Positions 10,301 to 21,887 of a DNA stretch of 64,000 nucleotides are shown piece after piece. Position numbers and translations under genes: made by a program. Source of the DNA: Pleodorina starrii (taxonomy: Eukaryota > Chlorophyta > Chlorophyceae > Chlamydomonadales > Volvocaceae); assembly GCA_030267565.1 (NCBI GenBank), contig BRXU01000007.1, positions 1,798,001 to 1,862,000 of the forward strand, read 5' to 3'. Numbering within the stretch: the first letter of the stretch is position 1; each line of letters starts with the position of its first letter. The notes under the pieces were generated by a model. That model was not told the DNA's origin and searched no databases. It saw only the letters and a program-made list of their open reading frames with translations.

Positions 10301-13300
10301 GTTACAATGTTGCTTGGTTGAAGAGGCGGCCCATCCGCAAGCTTCGAATTGCATCGGGATGCCGTACACGCGCCGATGCCTGAAGATCCTGTGAGGACAA
10401 CATTTGCAGCTGAATCCCAGCCTTTTATCCAACCGTACTGGTATCCATATGTCTCATCTCGTGTGCACCAGTTCACCCGCACCTTGTCCCCCGCACCCCG
10501 CACCCTGTCCCCCGCACCCCCACAGGAGGTGCTCTTCGCTTTCACTGCACTGTCGGCGCTGAGAGACCCGCGGGTCGCCAAGCAGGGAATCCAGGTGCCC
10601 GCTGGGGTTGCACGGGTCGCAGCGCGTCGGGAACGCGGGGGAACGCGGGCAGACAGACCTCTGATCCCAGCATGTGTGCGTGCGTGGAACCGGGTACTGG
10701 GCACACAGGCAGTCAGGCACAGGTACCGGGCACGGGCGCGGGACCACCCTCTGGAGCGCCTGGCCTTCTGGCGCCACCCAAACCTCGCCCCGACCCACCC
10801 GCCTGCCCGCCCGGGCCCGGGGCGGCTCTCCCTTTGTCTTCTCGCCCCCACCTCCGCCCTCGGGCCGCTTGTTGCAACCAGCACGAGTATCGCATGGCAC
10901 AAAATGAATGCCTGGAACCCCCGTTCGATTCCTGCTGCATGCGCAGGTGGTGCTTGTGGATGGCAAGCCCGACGGCTTCTATCTGGACCTGTGGGCCGCT
11001 CTGTCGAGGCCCTACCCACTGCGCATCCTGTCGCAGCAGCCCTGGCCGCAGAACACGTGCCTCAGGTAGGTGGGGTGGTGAAGAGGAGACCGAAGGGGGG
11101 GTTGAAACCAGGGAACTTCAGCAAGTCCTGGCCCAGGAGAAAAGTTGGGGGTAGGGGTTTTTGCCGGGACGAAGTCCCGCTCCTGGCGTGCCAGGAGGGT
11201 TTCGGCGTGGCGCGGAGCGCCAGGACTGGCGCCTGCCAGTCCTGGCGGGGCGCCTGCTCCTGGCACGCCAGGACTAATCGGTGGGTGAGGATGACCTCAC
11301 CATCGCCCAGATGGCCCAGGAGAAGGCCCAGGAGGCCACGTTCGCGGCCCTGGGCTTGTTGTAAATCACCAAAGCCCAGGATACCAAAAAATGCCCGTTT
11401 ACACCCCAATTTTTTTTGGCACTGCCAGGACTAATTTGCACGGGTTCCTGGCACGCCAGGACAAATTTTGGGCTCTTAACGGACTGAGTTCCTGGCAGGC
11501 GCCAGGAGGGAAAACAGGGGGAGGCCTGGGAGGCCAGGACAATTTCCGATAGGCCCTGAAGTACCCTGGTTGAAACGGAGGCAGGGGTGGGAAGGAGGTG
11601 GCGACGGGGGGGTGTTGGTGGAGAACTGGAGATGGACCGCAGCGGTGGAACGGAGGCGACACGTTGGCAAGAACGGAGCCAGGACCCCTGGACTACGAGG
11701 GACACAGCACGAGGATGTGGATGAAAATATACATGAGCATGGGGATAATGGCGTAATGGCGTGCTGCGCCGTGCTGAGCTGCGCCTGCACTGTTCTGTGC
11801 ACTGTTCTGTGCTTTGCTGGCTGGCCGTCGCCCTGCTCTCGGCCGAAGCCCATCCGTCCGTTTGGATTCCTGGGGGCGCCCGGCCACCCCGAATGTCGGA
11901 TCGGGGGCCTGCGGCTCGTGTCACCCGCTTCCCCTCCTGCGCTTTCTCTCCACCCGCAGCCATGCCGTACACAGCACGTACGGCGGCTCGTCCATCATGA
12001 CATCCATTGGGGTGGCGCGAAGGACCACGTGCAGGTAAGACCCGGAGGACGGGCTGGGTTGTACTCGCAACAGCCCGGGGGAAGGGCGGGGCGGGGGGGT
12101 TAAGGGGTCTCGGCATGGGGGAGGCAAATCCACTCCAAACGCCCTCCACCCGCTCTCCCTCCTCCTTCCTCTTTTGGTGTGTGTGAGACACAATCGAGAG
12201 CGAGAGCGAGACCAGAGCTCCGCCCTCTCCTCTCCGGGGTGCATCCACCCTTTGCCCTTCTCACCCCCTGCCCCCCTCACTCCCTGCCCTTGGAGGCGGC
12301 AAGGAGGAAAAACAACCCTGCCCTGCCCTGCCCGTGTCCCGCTCTCGGCTCTCCCAACCTGCCCGCCCGCCCCACCATGCATACACGGTAATGCCCCTAC
12401 GTGTGTGCATACGGTAATGCCGCTACCGGTACGTGCCGCCCCCCCCCCCAGGTCCTCCGTGGTGATGGCCGCCTCGCTGTGGTTGCGCCACTCGCTGGGT
12501 CCCGCCATCCAGCCGCCCGTGCGCAGCGCATTCGGCTCGCAGCGCCAGAACAAGGACGTCGTGCGCAAGGTGGGCGAGGTTGGGGAGAGGAGGTTGGGGG
12601 GGCGCCGACCGGGGAATGGCAGGGTACGGGTGGAAGCGGTGGAGGCGCGGACTGGGGAGGGCGGCTCGGCGAGCGCGCACAGTGCTCAGGGGTTTTAATG
12701 AGGAGTATGGATGTGGTTCAAGGTACCTAGAGGTAAGAAAGCAACAGAGGCGCTGTGGTGCTGGTTATTGTGTTCCAGTCTTCCTGAGGTGCCGTTTGGG
12801 CATGTCACGCGTTCCACGTGTGCACGTCCCTCTCAGCCCCGCGCCTGTCAGCTTGTCCACTTGCACTGTCCGACATGTGCCACCCACCCACCTGTCCTGA
12901 CCCCCGTCCGTCCGTCCGCCGTCTCCGTCTCCGCTGCGGTATTTTCTTTTTACCCCCCGGCCGTCCGTCCGCCTGCCTGTCCACCTGCCTGCCTGCCTGC
13001 CTGTCCGCCTCACGCCGCGCTGCGCTCCGCAGTCGGTTGTTTGGATCAGTCGACGGAACTTCGAGGGACTGGCGCAGGCCAACCTGACGCCCTGGCAGGA
13101 CCAGCGGCGCTTCGAGAACGAAGGTAGGTAACGCAGCAGCACGCTGTGTCGACCCGGGCCGTGTCGTACTGGACCAGAGCACGCAGCAGAGCTCTGGGCC
13201 AGAGCACGGCTCAGCAGCAGCTGCTGCAGCAGTAGCAAACGCTGCAAGGGTTGGGCCCGGCAAGCGGCGAGCGGGACGAGGGCGCCTTTGATGGAGTGGC

Positions 13301-15749
13301 GAGGGAGGGCAGTGGGGGGGGGGACGGGGGCTGCTGCCTCGGGGTCGCCAGCCCACGGCCACATTGCACGGCGAGGCCATGGACCGACGCATCGGCGTAC
13401 GGTACAGCGGCGACACTTAAAGCCCGCTGTACCGTACCCCCCTCGCCTCGGGTCTGGGTTACTTGTGAAGGGTCTGGGTTATACGGGTGGACTTGACGGT
13501 CATACAAGGGGGGAGGGACTGGTTGCTGCAACCAGTACCAATATCACTCTGCACCCAACCCTAACCCACCCACCTACCCAACTGGCCCCCCCCCCGTACC
13601 GCCAGGCGAGGTGGTTCTGGAGCTGCAGCGGGAGATTTGGCGCTGGAATGACGACGCCTGCATCCGCAGCGGCCTTACAAAGTCGTTCGGATCGGGGCGG
13701 CGGTTGCAGCAGCTGCGCCGCCTCATGACCACCTTGGGCTTGGACACCGCTGGCACCACCACCACCGCAGCCACCACCGCCACCACTGGCGCGAGTGGTG
13801 GTGGTGGTGGCAACGCGGATCGCCGGCGGTTGGCTGTGGGGCTCCAGGCTCGGGAGGATGACACGACGGATCAGGGCCAGGAGCAGGATGTGGTGTTTGC
13901 TGTGGAGGGGGCTGACGGGCAGCAGCGGCAGCGGCGGCTGCTGCGCGGCAGCGGCGGCGGGTCGCGCTGCCGGGCCTCGAGCGTGTTCTTTGACCTGCGG
14001 GTGGTGGAGCTCAACGACATCCCCTTCTATCCGGACCACGTGCAGGTGGGGGGTATAAAGAGAATTCCGCAGCGGAGAAGGAGGCGGAGAGGGGGCGGGG
14101 ACGGCGGCGGCGAGGTGGGGGTGGGGCAGACGGACCCGTGGGTCGGTGGGTGCACCATTTTTGCTATTGCAGATACCGATACGAAGGCGAGGGGGACATC
14201 CTTGTATCGCGTGCACCCCATCCTTCCTTCCTACCTCTCCCTTCTTCGGGCTTTGAAACGCGGGGCGTTGCACCTGCAGGTGTTGGGCCAGGCCACTGTG
14301 TTGGCGGGGGCGCACGGCACGGGACTGGCCAACATGATCTGGATGGCGCCGGGCAAGGGCGGCGTGCTGGAGGTGAGGGAGGGAGGAGGCAGGGCAGGGA
14401 GGTCCTTTCCTGGGAAACCCCCAGGGTCTATAGGGGGAAGGGATGGAAGGGGACGCAGGGTGGGCGATTTAAGGTGGCTTGCCAAAGGGGTGTGTGACGC
14501 GGGACTCGGGAGAGAGAGAGATTGTTACAGTTGTACGGTATGGTCCCATTCTCCTCTGGGCACCATCCGCACCACAGAACCTTCCAGACGATCCTCATTG
14601 GACAACTGGGATAGCTCTGCCTTCTAGGGCGGACCTCATCCATTCACCCAATCTACCACCGAGACAGAGGGTTCAGCGATCGCCACCACTCAAACGTGTG
14701 AATCCTGGCCAATCAACTCGGCCACCAACTCCACTCATAGCAGCTAGCCATAATCTCACACCCAGCGGTAGCCGGGGGTCTCCACAGGGATCGAACCTGT
14801 GACCTCGACTGTCCTAAGACCATGAGGTGTCACTAGACCAGACCGGGAGAGGGGGACTGCAGTCGTGCAGTGGCGACCCGATCCAGTTGGGCTCAAGAGT
14901 CGGAAGGGTCGGACCGGATCAGATTGGATCGGATCGGACCGTATGAGGAGGTGCCGGTACTTCGCCCTCCGGAGGACCGTTCAGCCATCAGCACCGCATC
15001 GCATCGCGCTGCCGAGTGGATTGGGATGGTGAGGGGTTCGAGGGTCTCCGGGACAGCCCGCAGCCTGGCCATCACCGTTACACATGCTTCCTCCTCCCCT
15101 CGCCTCCAAAGCCCCGCGTCCCCAGGTCCCCCGTATTTCACGCTCGGCTGCCCCTCCCCCGCTTCCCTGTTTACGCCCCCACTGCGCCTCGCCCCCCTCC
15201 CCCGCCCCACCTCTGTCTGCAGCTCCACCACAACTCGGCCGGCAACGACCACTACCACAACCAGGTGGGGATGGAGAGGGGGATGGAGAGGGGACATGTC
15301 GGGAGAGGTTGGCAAGTGGGCCGAGGGCGGGTCGCAGTGGGCCGAGGGCGGGGGATCTGTGCGCCCCCGCCCTCGGCCCACTGAGGGCCGAGGGCGGGGG
15401 CGCCCGGCGGCGGGGGGCCCCGGCGGTCGGGGCGTGTCGCTGTGGGCTAGTCTACTCGGAACTCGTTCCATGAGCCCAGACCCTGAGGGGGTGTTCCTCA
15501 AAGCCACCCGTCACCTTGTCTCGCTCCTCTCTCCGACCCCCGGCCTCAGTATGGGCCTTTCTATGACCCCACGCCTCGCTTCGCTTTATTGCCCATCCCC
15601 CCGCCTCGCGTCCCTCCGCGGTCCTCTCCCCCGCTCAGGCGCACTTGTTGGGTCACAAGTACGTCAACGTGGAGAGCGACGGCGACCGGGTGAATCTGGC
15701 GGCGGCGGCGGAGGGGCTGCGGAAGCTGCTGGACGTGCTGGGATCGTGA
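7319..15749 (+). CDS. GT61 glycosyltransferase, beta-1,2-xylosyltransferase-like
   Basis: Type II Golgi membrane glycosyltransferase of family GT61, closest by motif memory to plant core beta-1,2-xylosyltransferase, which adds xylose to the N-glycan core mannose. Exons, all phase-consistent: 7319-7423, 7880-8045, 8238-8336, 8600-9096, 9588-9735, 10055-10195, 10526-10594, 10947-11065, 11960-12034, 12452-12569, 13033-13123, 13606-14045, 14280-14372, 15223-15264, 15639-15749; about 770 residues. The first exon encodes a signal-anchor (WPFQFVILPVLVAFAFCLVL). Later blocks are SRYDSTNAFRTVE, VVLVDGK, RHAVHSTYGGSS, VVWISRRN and the family signature GAHGTGLANMIWM. The first exon lacks an in-frame ATG, so the start lies in an unresolved upstream exon. 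Low-complexity Ser/Ala and Thr/Gly insertions lengthen it beyond plant homologues (about 530 residues). The GT61 call is firm; donor and acceptor substrates are inferred. Confidence 0.85.
8066..8131. repeat. GGGA microsatellite in intron
   Basis: About 15 copies of GGGA just after the donor of the second recognised intron of the GT61 gene. It is purine-only on the coding strand. No function is evident. Confidence 0.85.
11160..11515. repeat. cluster of TCCTGGC/GCCAGGA palindromes in an intron
   Basis: The large intron 11066-11959 of the GT61 gene holds at least five palindromes built on TCCTGGC...GCCAGGA. They include TCCTGGCGTGCCAGGA near 11180, perfect 11-bp arms CCAGGACTGGC/GCCAGTCCTGG near 11220-11247, TCCTGGCACGCCAGGA near 11260 and again near 11446, and a variant near 11493. 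GGGAC/GTCCC and TGAGG/CCTCA palindromes lie beside them. This is typical of a foldback or MITE-like insertion. Confidence 0.6.
14770..14848 (-). mobile_element. tRNA-like SINE head with Pol III A and B boxes
   Basis: On the minus strand there is an A box (TGGTCTAGTGA, 14830-14840) and a B box (GGTTCGATCC, 14788-14797). The B box sits in a perfect T-arm, ACAGG/CCTGT around a 7-nt loop. The D and anticodon arms do not fold well and the acceptor stem pairs only partly, so it is not a functional tRNA. tRNA-derived SINEs are known in Chlamydomonas (SINEX families); this is a candidate copy inside a GT61 intron, antisense to the gene. Its 3' body (below 14770) is undefined. Confidence 0.55.
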
Positions 15750-17843
15750 CAGGGGGGAGGGGACATGCGGGGGCAAGGTGAAGGAGGGTCAGAGAGAGAG
15801 AGAGAGTGTGTATGTGTTAGTGTGTGTGTGTGGAAGAGAGAGGGAGTGAGAGGCAGAGAGAGAGAGAGACAGGGCGTGGTGGTTTGCGCATGGTGCGCGT
15901 GGCTTGCTATGGGCTATGGCAAGGCGTGCAAAGACGGCGTGGTAGGATGAAGCCCGCGACGCAACGACTGAGAGAGGGGGAGAGAGAGGGACGAGAGGGT
16001 GCTGTCCCTGGTTGTGCTGGTAGTGAGGGAAGGGGGGCGCCGCGCTGCGTCGCAAGGAGGGAGGGGGGGCAGAGAGCGAGGGCTCCGGCCCTGCGCTTTG
16101 TTTGGGGCGCAGCCAGGTCTCATCAAAAGTGTGAGGGCCACGCGAGCGCCCTGTAAAGGTGCGGGGGATTAAAGAGTGGTAAGGAAAAAGATACCGCAGC
16201 CAAGGGCCGGGGGATTTAAGGGTGGCCTTCTCCCCCCGGCTCCAGGGGCCTATACGTGGATAACCCTACTCCAGGGTGTGTTTAGGCCGCGTCAGATACG
16301 GTGCTGTGAGTGCGCCTTCCTTACTTATTGTGCCGCGGAGCCGCTGGGAGGGCGGCTCCGCGCGCCTGAGGGGTGGGATTACCTTCGGGGGAGGCGTTGC
16401 CTTGCGCCCCGGCGGCTTGCGCCCCGACGGCAGTTTGCATGGGAGGGGGGGTGGGTAAAAAAGAAATTACATGGGGGGAAGGCAGGTTCGGTGCACTACG
16501 CCACCACGGAAGCGCCGCTGCACCGAGGGCCCAAGCCCAGTGCGTGTGCTGGCGGTCTTCGTGACAAGCCTGCCGGGTGCACCACCTTGGGATGTGGTGG
16601 TCCTTGCTGCGGTCTCCGCCGATGGAGCACGAGACCGGGCGCTTGGTTGACGGGGGGGTAATTAAAACGGCCCGGGACGAGGGAACGCAACGCAGTTACC
16701 TGGGATATTACCTGAGAATTACCTGATATCTCCAGCTTGGTTGAGGGGGGTTCGGGCGTGTAACGTTGGCGCTGTAGTAGCTGTGCGCCGTTGGCAATGC
16801 GCGTCGCTGTGGGAAGAGAGAGTTTGGCAAAAAGAAGCTTTGGGAGAGGGCGGGCAGTCTCGTTTGAGCTTGAAGGAATGTCGTGCTGGAATAAATTCAG
16901 TCCGGATCCGTATGGACCGATGGTTGGCTCGAGCACGGGCGTGGGCCTAGTCCAGCTTTGAACTTCTTTCGTAACCTGACACAAATGCGCTCGCGTGAGT
17001 CGTGTTGGGCTTCCGGAGTGTTGTGCTGTACCCTGCTGTACTTGGCTGCGTTGAGGTGCTGGAGCAGGCTGGAGCGCTGGCCAAGATGGAACTTGTGCAT
17101 GCGAAGAAAGCCCCCCCCCCCGTGTCAAACCGCACGAACGGGTGCACGGGCAGGCACGCGTTCGTATCATTTTCTCCCACGTTCGTATCCCACGACCTTC
17201 GTACTCTTCTTCCATGACAAAGAGCAGCTTGCACGTGAATGGACGTTCAGGACGTTGAGGACTTTCCTAGCTAGAACAAGGACATTTCAGAAGGATTTGG
17301 GCGGCTTGAGCATTTTCCGTTCTTTTTCCGTTGGTCTGTCGGCGGTTGGGACTAAAAGCTCGCAGCTCCGCTCAGATGACATGAACACATGAGTTAATCG
17401 GGGGCAACGCCGATAGGTCAGGATTGCATATGGAATTGATGCCTGGTAGCAGCCATCGTTCGAGATTGCCGAACAACATCGCTCAAGGGTCAAGGCCTAC
17501 ATCACCGTCCGCGGCCGCCCAGTTTACTTTGATCATGCAAAGTCAGTTGCAGGCCTCCAGATACAAAGTTATGTGTAAGTTAAGAATTGTACAAGTAGTG
17601 GCGTAGGTCTTCATCTGCTCTCGTTTTCATGGGTTTAAAATGAGCCCGCGACAGCCCATGTGCAACCCAGGCGCCAGCAGTGGATAGGGGCAACACAAAC
17701 AAGCCGATAACATGCTGTAAATTATTGTCAACATCGCTGCTGCAAGGCGAACATCGTCTACACCGCAGATGCCCCGTCACAGCATGATTCCTGGCTAGCG
17801 CCAGGTCAACGCGCGAGCGCATCAGGAGACATCCAAACCGAAC
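15750..17843 (+). other. intergenic: 3' UTR of GT61 gene and upstream region of WRKY gene
   Basis: Starts with GA- and GT-rich microsatellites in the 3' UTR (15785-15870) and continues past the TGTAA at 16152. From about 16600 the sequence becomes less GC-rich and shows no splice-consistent coding. It should hold the promoter and 5' UTR of the WRKY gene starting at 17844. An open frame at 16176-16661 has no recognisable protein features. Confidence 0.5.
16152..16156 (+). promoter_or_regulatory. poly(A) signal TGTAA
   Basis: TGTAA about 400 bases after the stop codon of the GT61 gene, a normal 3' UTR length for a green alga. It is the first TGTAA downstream of the stop and the best guess for the transcript end. 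Confidence 0.5.
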
Positions 17844-20800
17844 ATGCCACCTCGTGGCTCTGGAGTGTCAGCCCGCGCTGCGGGCTCTGCGCTCGACCCG
17901 GCCAAATTCGCACGACCTGACGTCGCGTTGACGGACGCCCTGGTAGAGAAGGACGCGGCGCAAATGCAGCAACATTATGGCACATACCCGCATAGAAACG
18001 CTGCTTGCAGCTCTGTCCCGCCTGGCTTGCGCACGAGCTTCACGGTGCAGTACAAGGCCAACCCTTCAGGCGGCTACCTCAGGCTGGCCCCTCCGGATCG
18101 GGACGACCTCCTGGCGGCGCTGGCAAACTGCTCCGAGGACTCCCCTGCTGCAGCCGCAACAGCCGCCGCCGCTGCCGCCCTCTCTGTCAGCGCCGCCGTT
18201 GCCGCTGTCGCCGCTATGGTGCCCTGTCCCGCCGTCAAGGCGGCGGCCACAGCCGCGGCAGCGGCCGCCGCTGTCACGGCGAAGCCGCTGCGCCCCGAGG
18301 TCCTGGCAGAGGATGTCTGGCCCGCCGTCTTCGCCGGCGCGAAGGGCGCCCGCAGCGGCCGGCGGAAGCTGCAGCTGCAGCTGAACGCCGAACTGCACGT
18401 TACGCGGCAAGAGGGCCGTCTGGAAGGGCTCAAGTCGCTCATGCGCAGCTGGGCCGTACGCCAGGGTGAGGTGCTGACGCTGACGCTGCGGCCCGACGGC
18501 CGGCTAGTGGTGTCCCGGCCGCCCGCAAGATCGGGGCCGGTGGGCTGCGGCGGCGCTGCCGCTGCCGGCGCCGCCGTCGCGGCGCCGCCGGCGCCAGAGG
18601 CGCCGCAGACGTATCTCTGCCGCCGCTGCGGGCCCATTCTGCAGCTGCCTTACGCGGCTGTAGCCTGGCACTTCGCAGATCTGGTGGAGGCGGCGTGGCG
18701 GGGCCCCCAGCCCGTGGACGACCTGTGGGCGGCGGCCGCTGCCGGTGCATCGATGGAGGCTCGCGGCGCGGCCGGAGGGGCGCCGCCGCCGCCGCCGGTG
18801 GGGCATGACCCACTGTTCGCGCCGGCGCCTCCGGAGCTGGTCGAGCTGCGCGGCGTCAGCCTCTGCCGACCCAAATGGGGCGGACGGAACCTGGTTTTGG
18901 AAGGGCTGCGGGACCTGATGCGCAGCTGGGGCGTGGCGGAGGGCGGCATGGTGCAGCTGCGGGCAGCAGGCAGGGGCGAAGGCGCCGGTGCCGGGGCCCG
19001 GCGGCTGGTGCTGGCGCCGTTGCGGTATAAGCCCCACGCCGCAGCGGTGGGCGGGCAGGGCGCTGGCAGCCAGGGCCGCATCACCGGCGCCGCGGAGTGG
19101 GATACGGCGGCGGCTGCCAGCGGCGTCGCTGCAGCAGCCGCAGCCGCACTCGAAAGGGCCGCAGGCGGCGGCGCTGCTGTCGCAAAGCTCGGCGAAGAGG
19201 GCACAGCTATCGGCGCCGCTGCAGCAGCTGACAGCGATGGGGATGCCGCAGGCTGCAGCAAGTGGTCTGCAAGTTTCGGCACCGTTGATGGAAATGGTGG
19301 CACCGCCGCTGCCGCAGCATTTAGCGACGCTAACCTCTCGGGTTGCTGTCATTCTGCTGCGACGTCGCAACCGTGCTTGGAAACAGCGGCGCAGGCACAC
19401 GCGACTTCAGGTCAGCCAGTCTCGCCGAAAGCGGCACAGCCACCGGCGGCGGCTGCGTGTGGCACTGGTGGGGGCTATGGCCACGGTCATCAGAAGTCGC
19501 CTGTAGGAGGAGCTTCAGGGGCGGCGACGCTGGCGACGTCATTGCCTGCCTTGGCGGAAGCGCATCTCCTGTTGTCGTTGGGTGAACCGCCGCCGCCGCC
19601 GCCAGCGGTGGTGATGACAGCGGAACAGCCGCTGCCGGTGGGAGGCCAATCTGTGCCGGCGCCGCTGCTGGAGACCGGGAAGACGGCGCCGGTGTTGGCG
19701 GATTACGCCGTGACGTTAGGGCCGGCGCTGCTGTCGGCTGCGGGAATGCCGCTGGTGGCGGCACAACCTCACCTGGTGTCAGGGGCGCAGCCGCTGCCGG
19801 GGTCAGGGTTGGGTGCGCAGCGGCGGGCTTGCCCTGCGCGTACGTCACGCAGGAGACCGCGCGGCGGCGGCGCCAAGTGGCGACGAGGCGGGGAGCAGTC
19901 CGATGAGGACGAGGATTTCGACGAGGCAGAAGAGGAGGAAGGTTGGGCTCCTGACGGCTCGTGCACTGGCGCGGGCGGCGATTCCGGGGCGTTCGCGGCC
20001 GTCGGTCGGAGCCGCAGCGGGCGGCCAATAAAGAGGATCCGGATCGGGCCCGGGAAGGCGCGGATGCTGGTCGCTCCCGAGGAGCAGCCGATGGGGGTGA
20101 TGGGCAAACACCTGCCCGGGAATTACAGGTATCGTACATGCGATGCGGCATGGCCGCATGGGGTCGGTCGGCAGCGCACTAAGCCGTCGTGCTGTCGACG
20201 CGGCACCGCTCCAGCTGTGTTGCGGCTGGGCCTTGTTCCTGACTGAAAGCATGCCGTGCACGTGGGGAGCTGGGGACGGATGCGTTCCCAGGTCGTCGTA
20301 TAGATTACAGCAGTGCAGTGCAGCATTTGCGTTGATTAACAGAGGAACGATGCGATTAACGCCGCCCGACCGCTCCGACGTTTCGACGTGTCCCCAGGTG
20401 GCGCAAGTACGGCGAGAAGATGATCAAGGGCACCTGCCGCGCGTACCTCCGCTGCGCGCACGCGGGCTGCGGTGTGCTTGCAAAGGCGGAGTGGGCGCAA
20501 CGGCACAGCAGTGGCGGTGGCGCCAACGGAGATGGCGGCGATGGCTTGGCGGCCCGTGGCAGTGGCGGTGACGCGGATGCGGATGCGGCGGTGCCGGCAC
20601 CAGCGTCAGTGCCGGTGTTGAGGGTCTGGTATGATGGGGAGCACAACCACCCGCCACAGCCCCTCCGCGGCAGGGTCGATCCAGCGGTGGAGTGGCGCGT
20701 CGAAGAGTACTGGCCGGCGCCGCCGCCACAACAGCAGCAACAAGAGCAGCAGCAAGAGCCGGGACAGGAGCAACAACCGCAACCGCAGCAGCAGCAGGTG

Positions 20801-21887
20801 ATGATCAGTATGGGTGGAGAAGGCGTCGGGGTCATGGACGGCGGTAGCGGCGACGCCGCCGCAGCTGGCGACGCGGGCAGCAGTACCTTGGACGAGAACC
20901 TTGCCGTATACACGTACGGCAACCTGGAACTGGACAATGTCTTGGACCCGGACCAGGACCCGGACTGGCACGCTGACGGGAGGTGCTGGGAGCCGGGCTT
21001 TGACGACTACAGCTTCTACGCTCAGGGAGGGCAAGTCGGCAACAGCAGCATGGGCGGCGGGGCGGCGCGTTGGCGCGCAGGCGTGTACAATCTGCTCGAC
21101 TGCTTGGACGAGCAGCTGGACGATGTCGAACAGCTCGTCCAGCCTGGGCTGCCGTCTGGAGGCCCACCGGACGCCTCAGGTGCGTCCGACAGGACGGTTG
21201 CTGCGCGAAGGAAAAAGTATTGCTGTCCGTTCCTGCTGTGTCTTGGGATTCCGAGGCGGGTCTGCCCGCCCCCATACATTTACCCCCGGCCTCCTTCCGG
21301 CTCGTGGTTTTCATACCCCGTTCGGCTGTCCTTTCCCCACATGTTTAGCTACCTGCATGCACGTACGCGTACCTCGCCAAGCGTGCATTTCTTGCAAGGG
21401 CTGCAAGCCCTGTTCGCACACAAATCATATATCATCCTATATGAGCTTACATATAAGTTTATACCATAAAATGCTCGTTGCAATGGGGTACCGTCCAACA
21501 GGGCGGTTAATGGCCGAGCCGAGCGAGGACGACGTCGTGACCGGCCTCGGTGCAGGCGGCGGCGACGGCGCAGGCGGCGGCGCTGCTGCCTGCCCCGTCT
21601 GGGTGGCCGAAGAAGGCACCGCCGCCGCATACGCAGCGGCAGCCATCTGGGAGGACGGCACGCCCCCGGTGTCGCTGGGGCTGCCCCTCGGCGGGCTGTT
21701 GCACTGCCCAGATGACACGGACGTGGACGCGATAGTGGCGGCCGTCGCTAGGTGCGGCAATTTCGATTTGGGCTGTGTCGCTTTCGACGCCTGGCTGCGG
21801 CCGGCAGCGAAGGCGGCGGGCGGGGCCGTCGAGGCGGTGGACGAGGGCTGTGGCGCCGGGGATCAGCGGGCCATTACCTGCGAATGA
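17844..21887 (+). CDS. WRKY transcription factor with expanded zinc finger
   Basis: Nuclear DNA-binding protein of about 1150 residues. Exons: 17844-20128, 20398-21179, 21502-21887; the third acceptor is the least certain. The WRKY domain starts at residue 763 (WRKYGEK, the E-for-Q variant), followed by C781-X4-C786 and H844-X-H846 (WYDGEHNHPP). The Cys-to-His spacing is 57 residues instead of the usual 22-23 because of a Gly/Asp/Ala-rich insert. The intron falls directly before the W codon, completing an Arg codon. Upstream, two copies of a roughly 30-residue module (about 193-223 and 352-382: LEGLKSLMRSWAVRQGEV and LEGLRDLMRSWGVAEGG) suggest a duplicated folded domain, perhaps B3-like. A basic segment GRPIKRIRIGPGK near the WRKY domain may be a nuclear signal. 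Acidic and Q-rich C-terminal parts could be activation regions. Target genes are unknown; W-box binding is the family rule. Confidence 0.85.

Noticed and set aside
14770..14848. Functional tRNA gene
   Set aside because: The B box and T-arm are good, but the acceptor, D and anticodon arms do not pair as a tRNA requires.
16176..16661. 161-codon + frame between the GT61 and WRKY genes
   Set aside because: No recognisable domain and a composition typical of GC-rich non-coding sequence; it begins about 20 bases after the likely poly(A) signal of the upstream gene.
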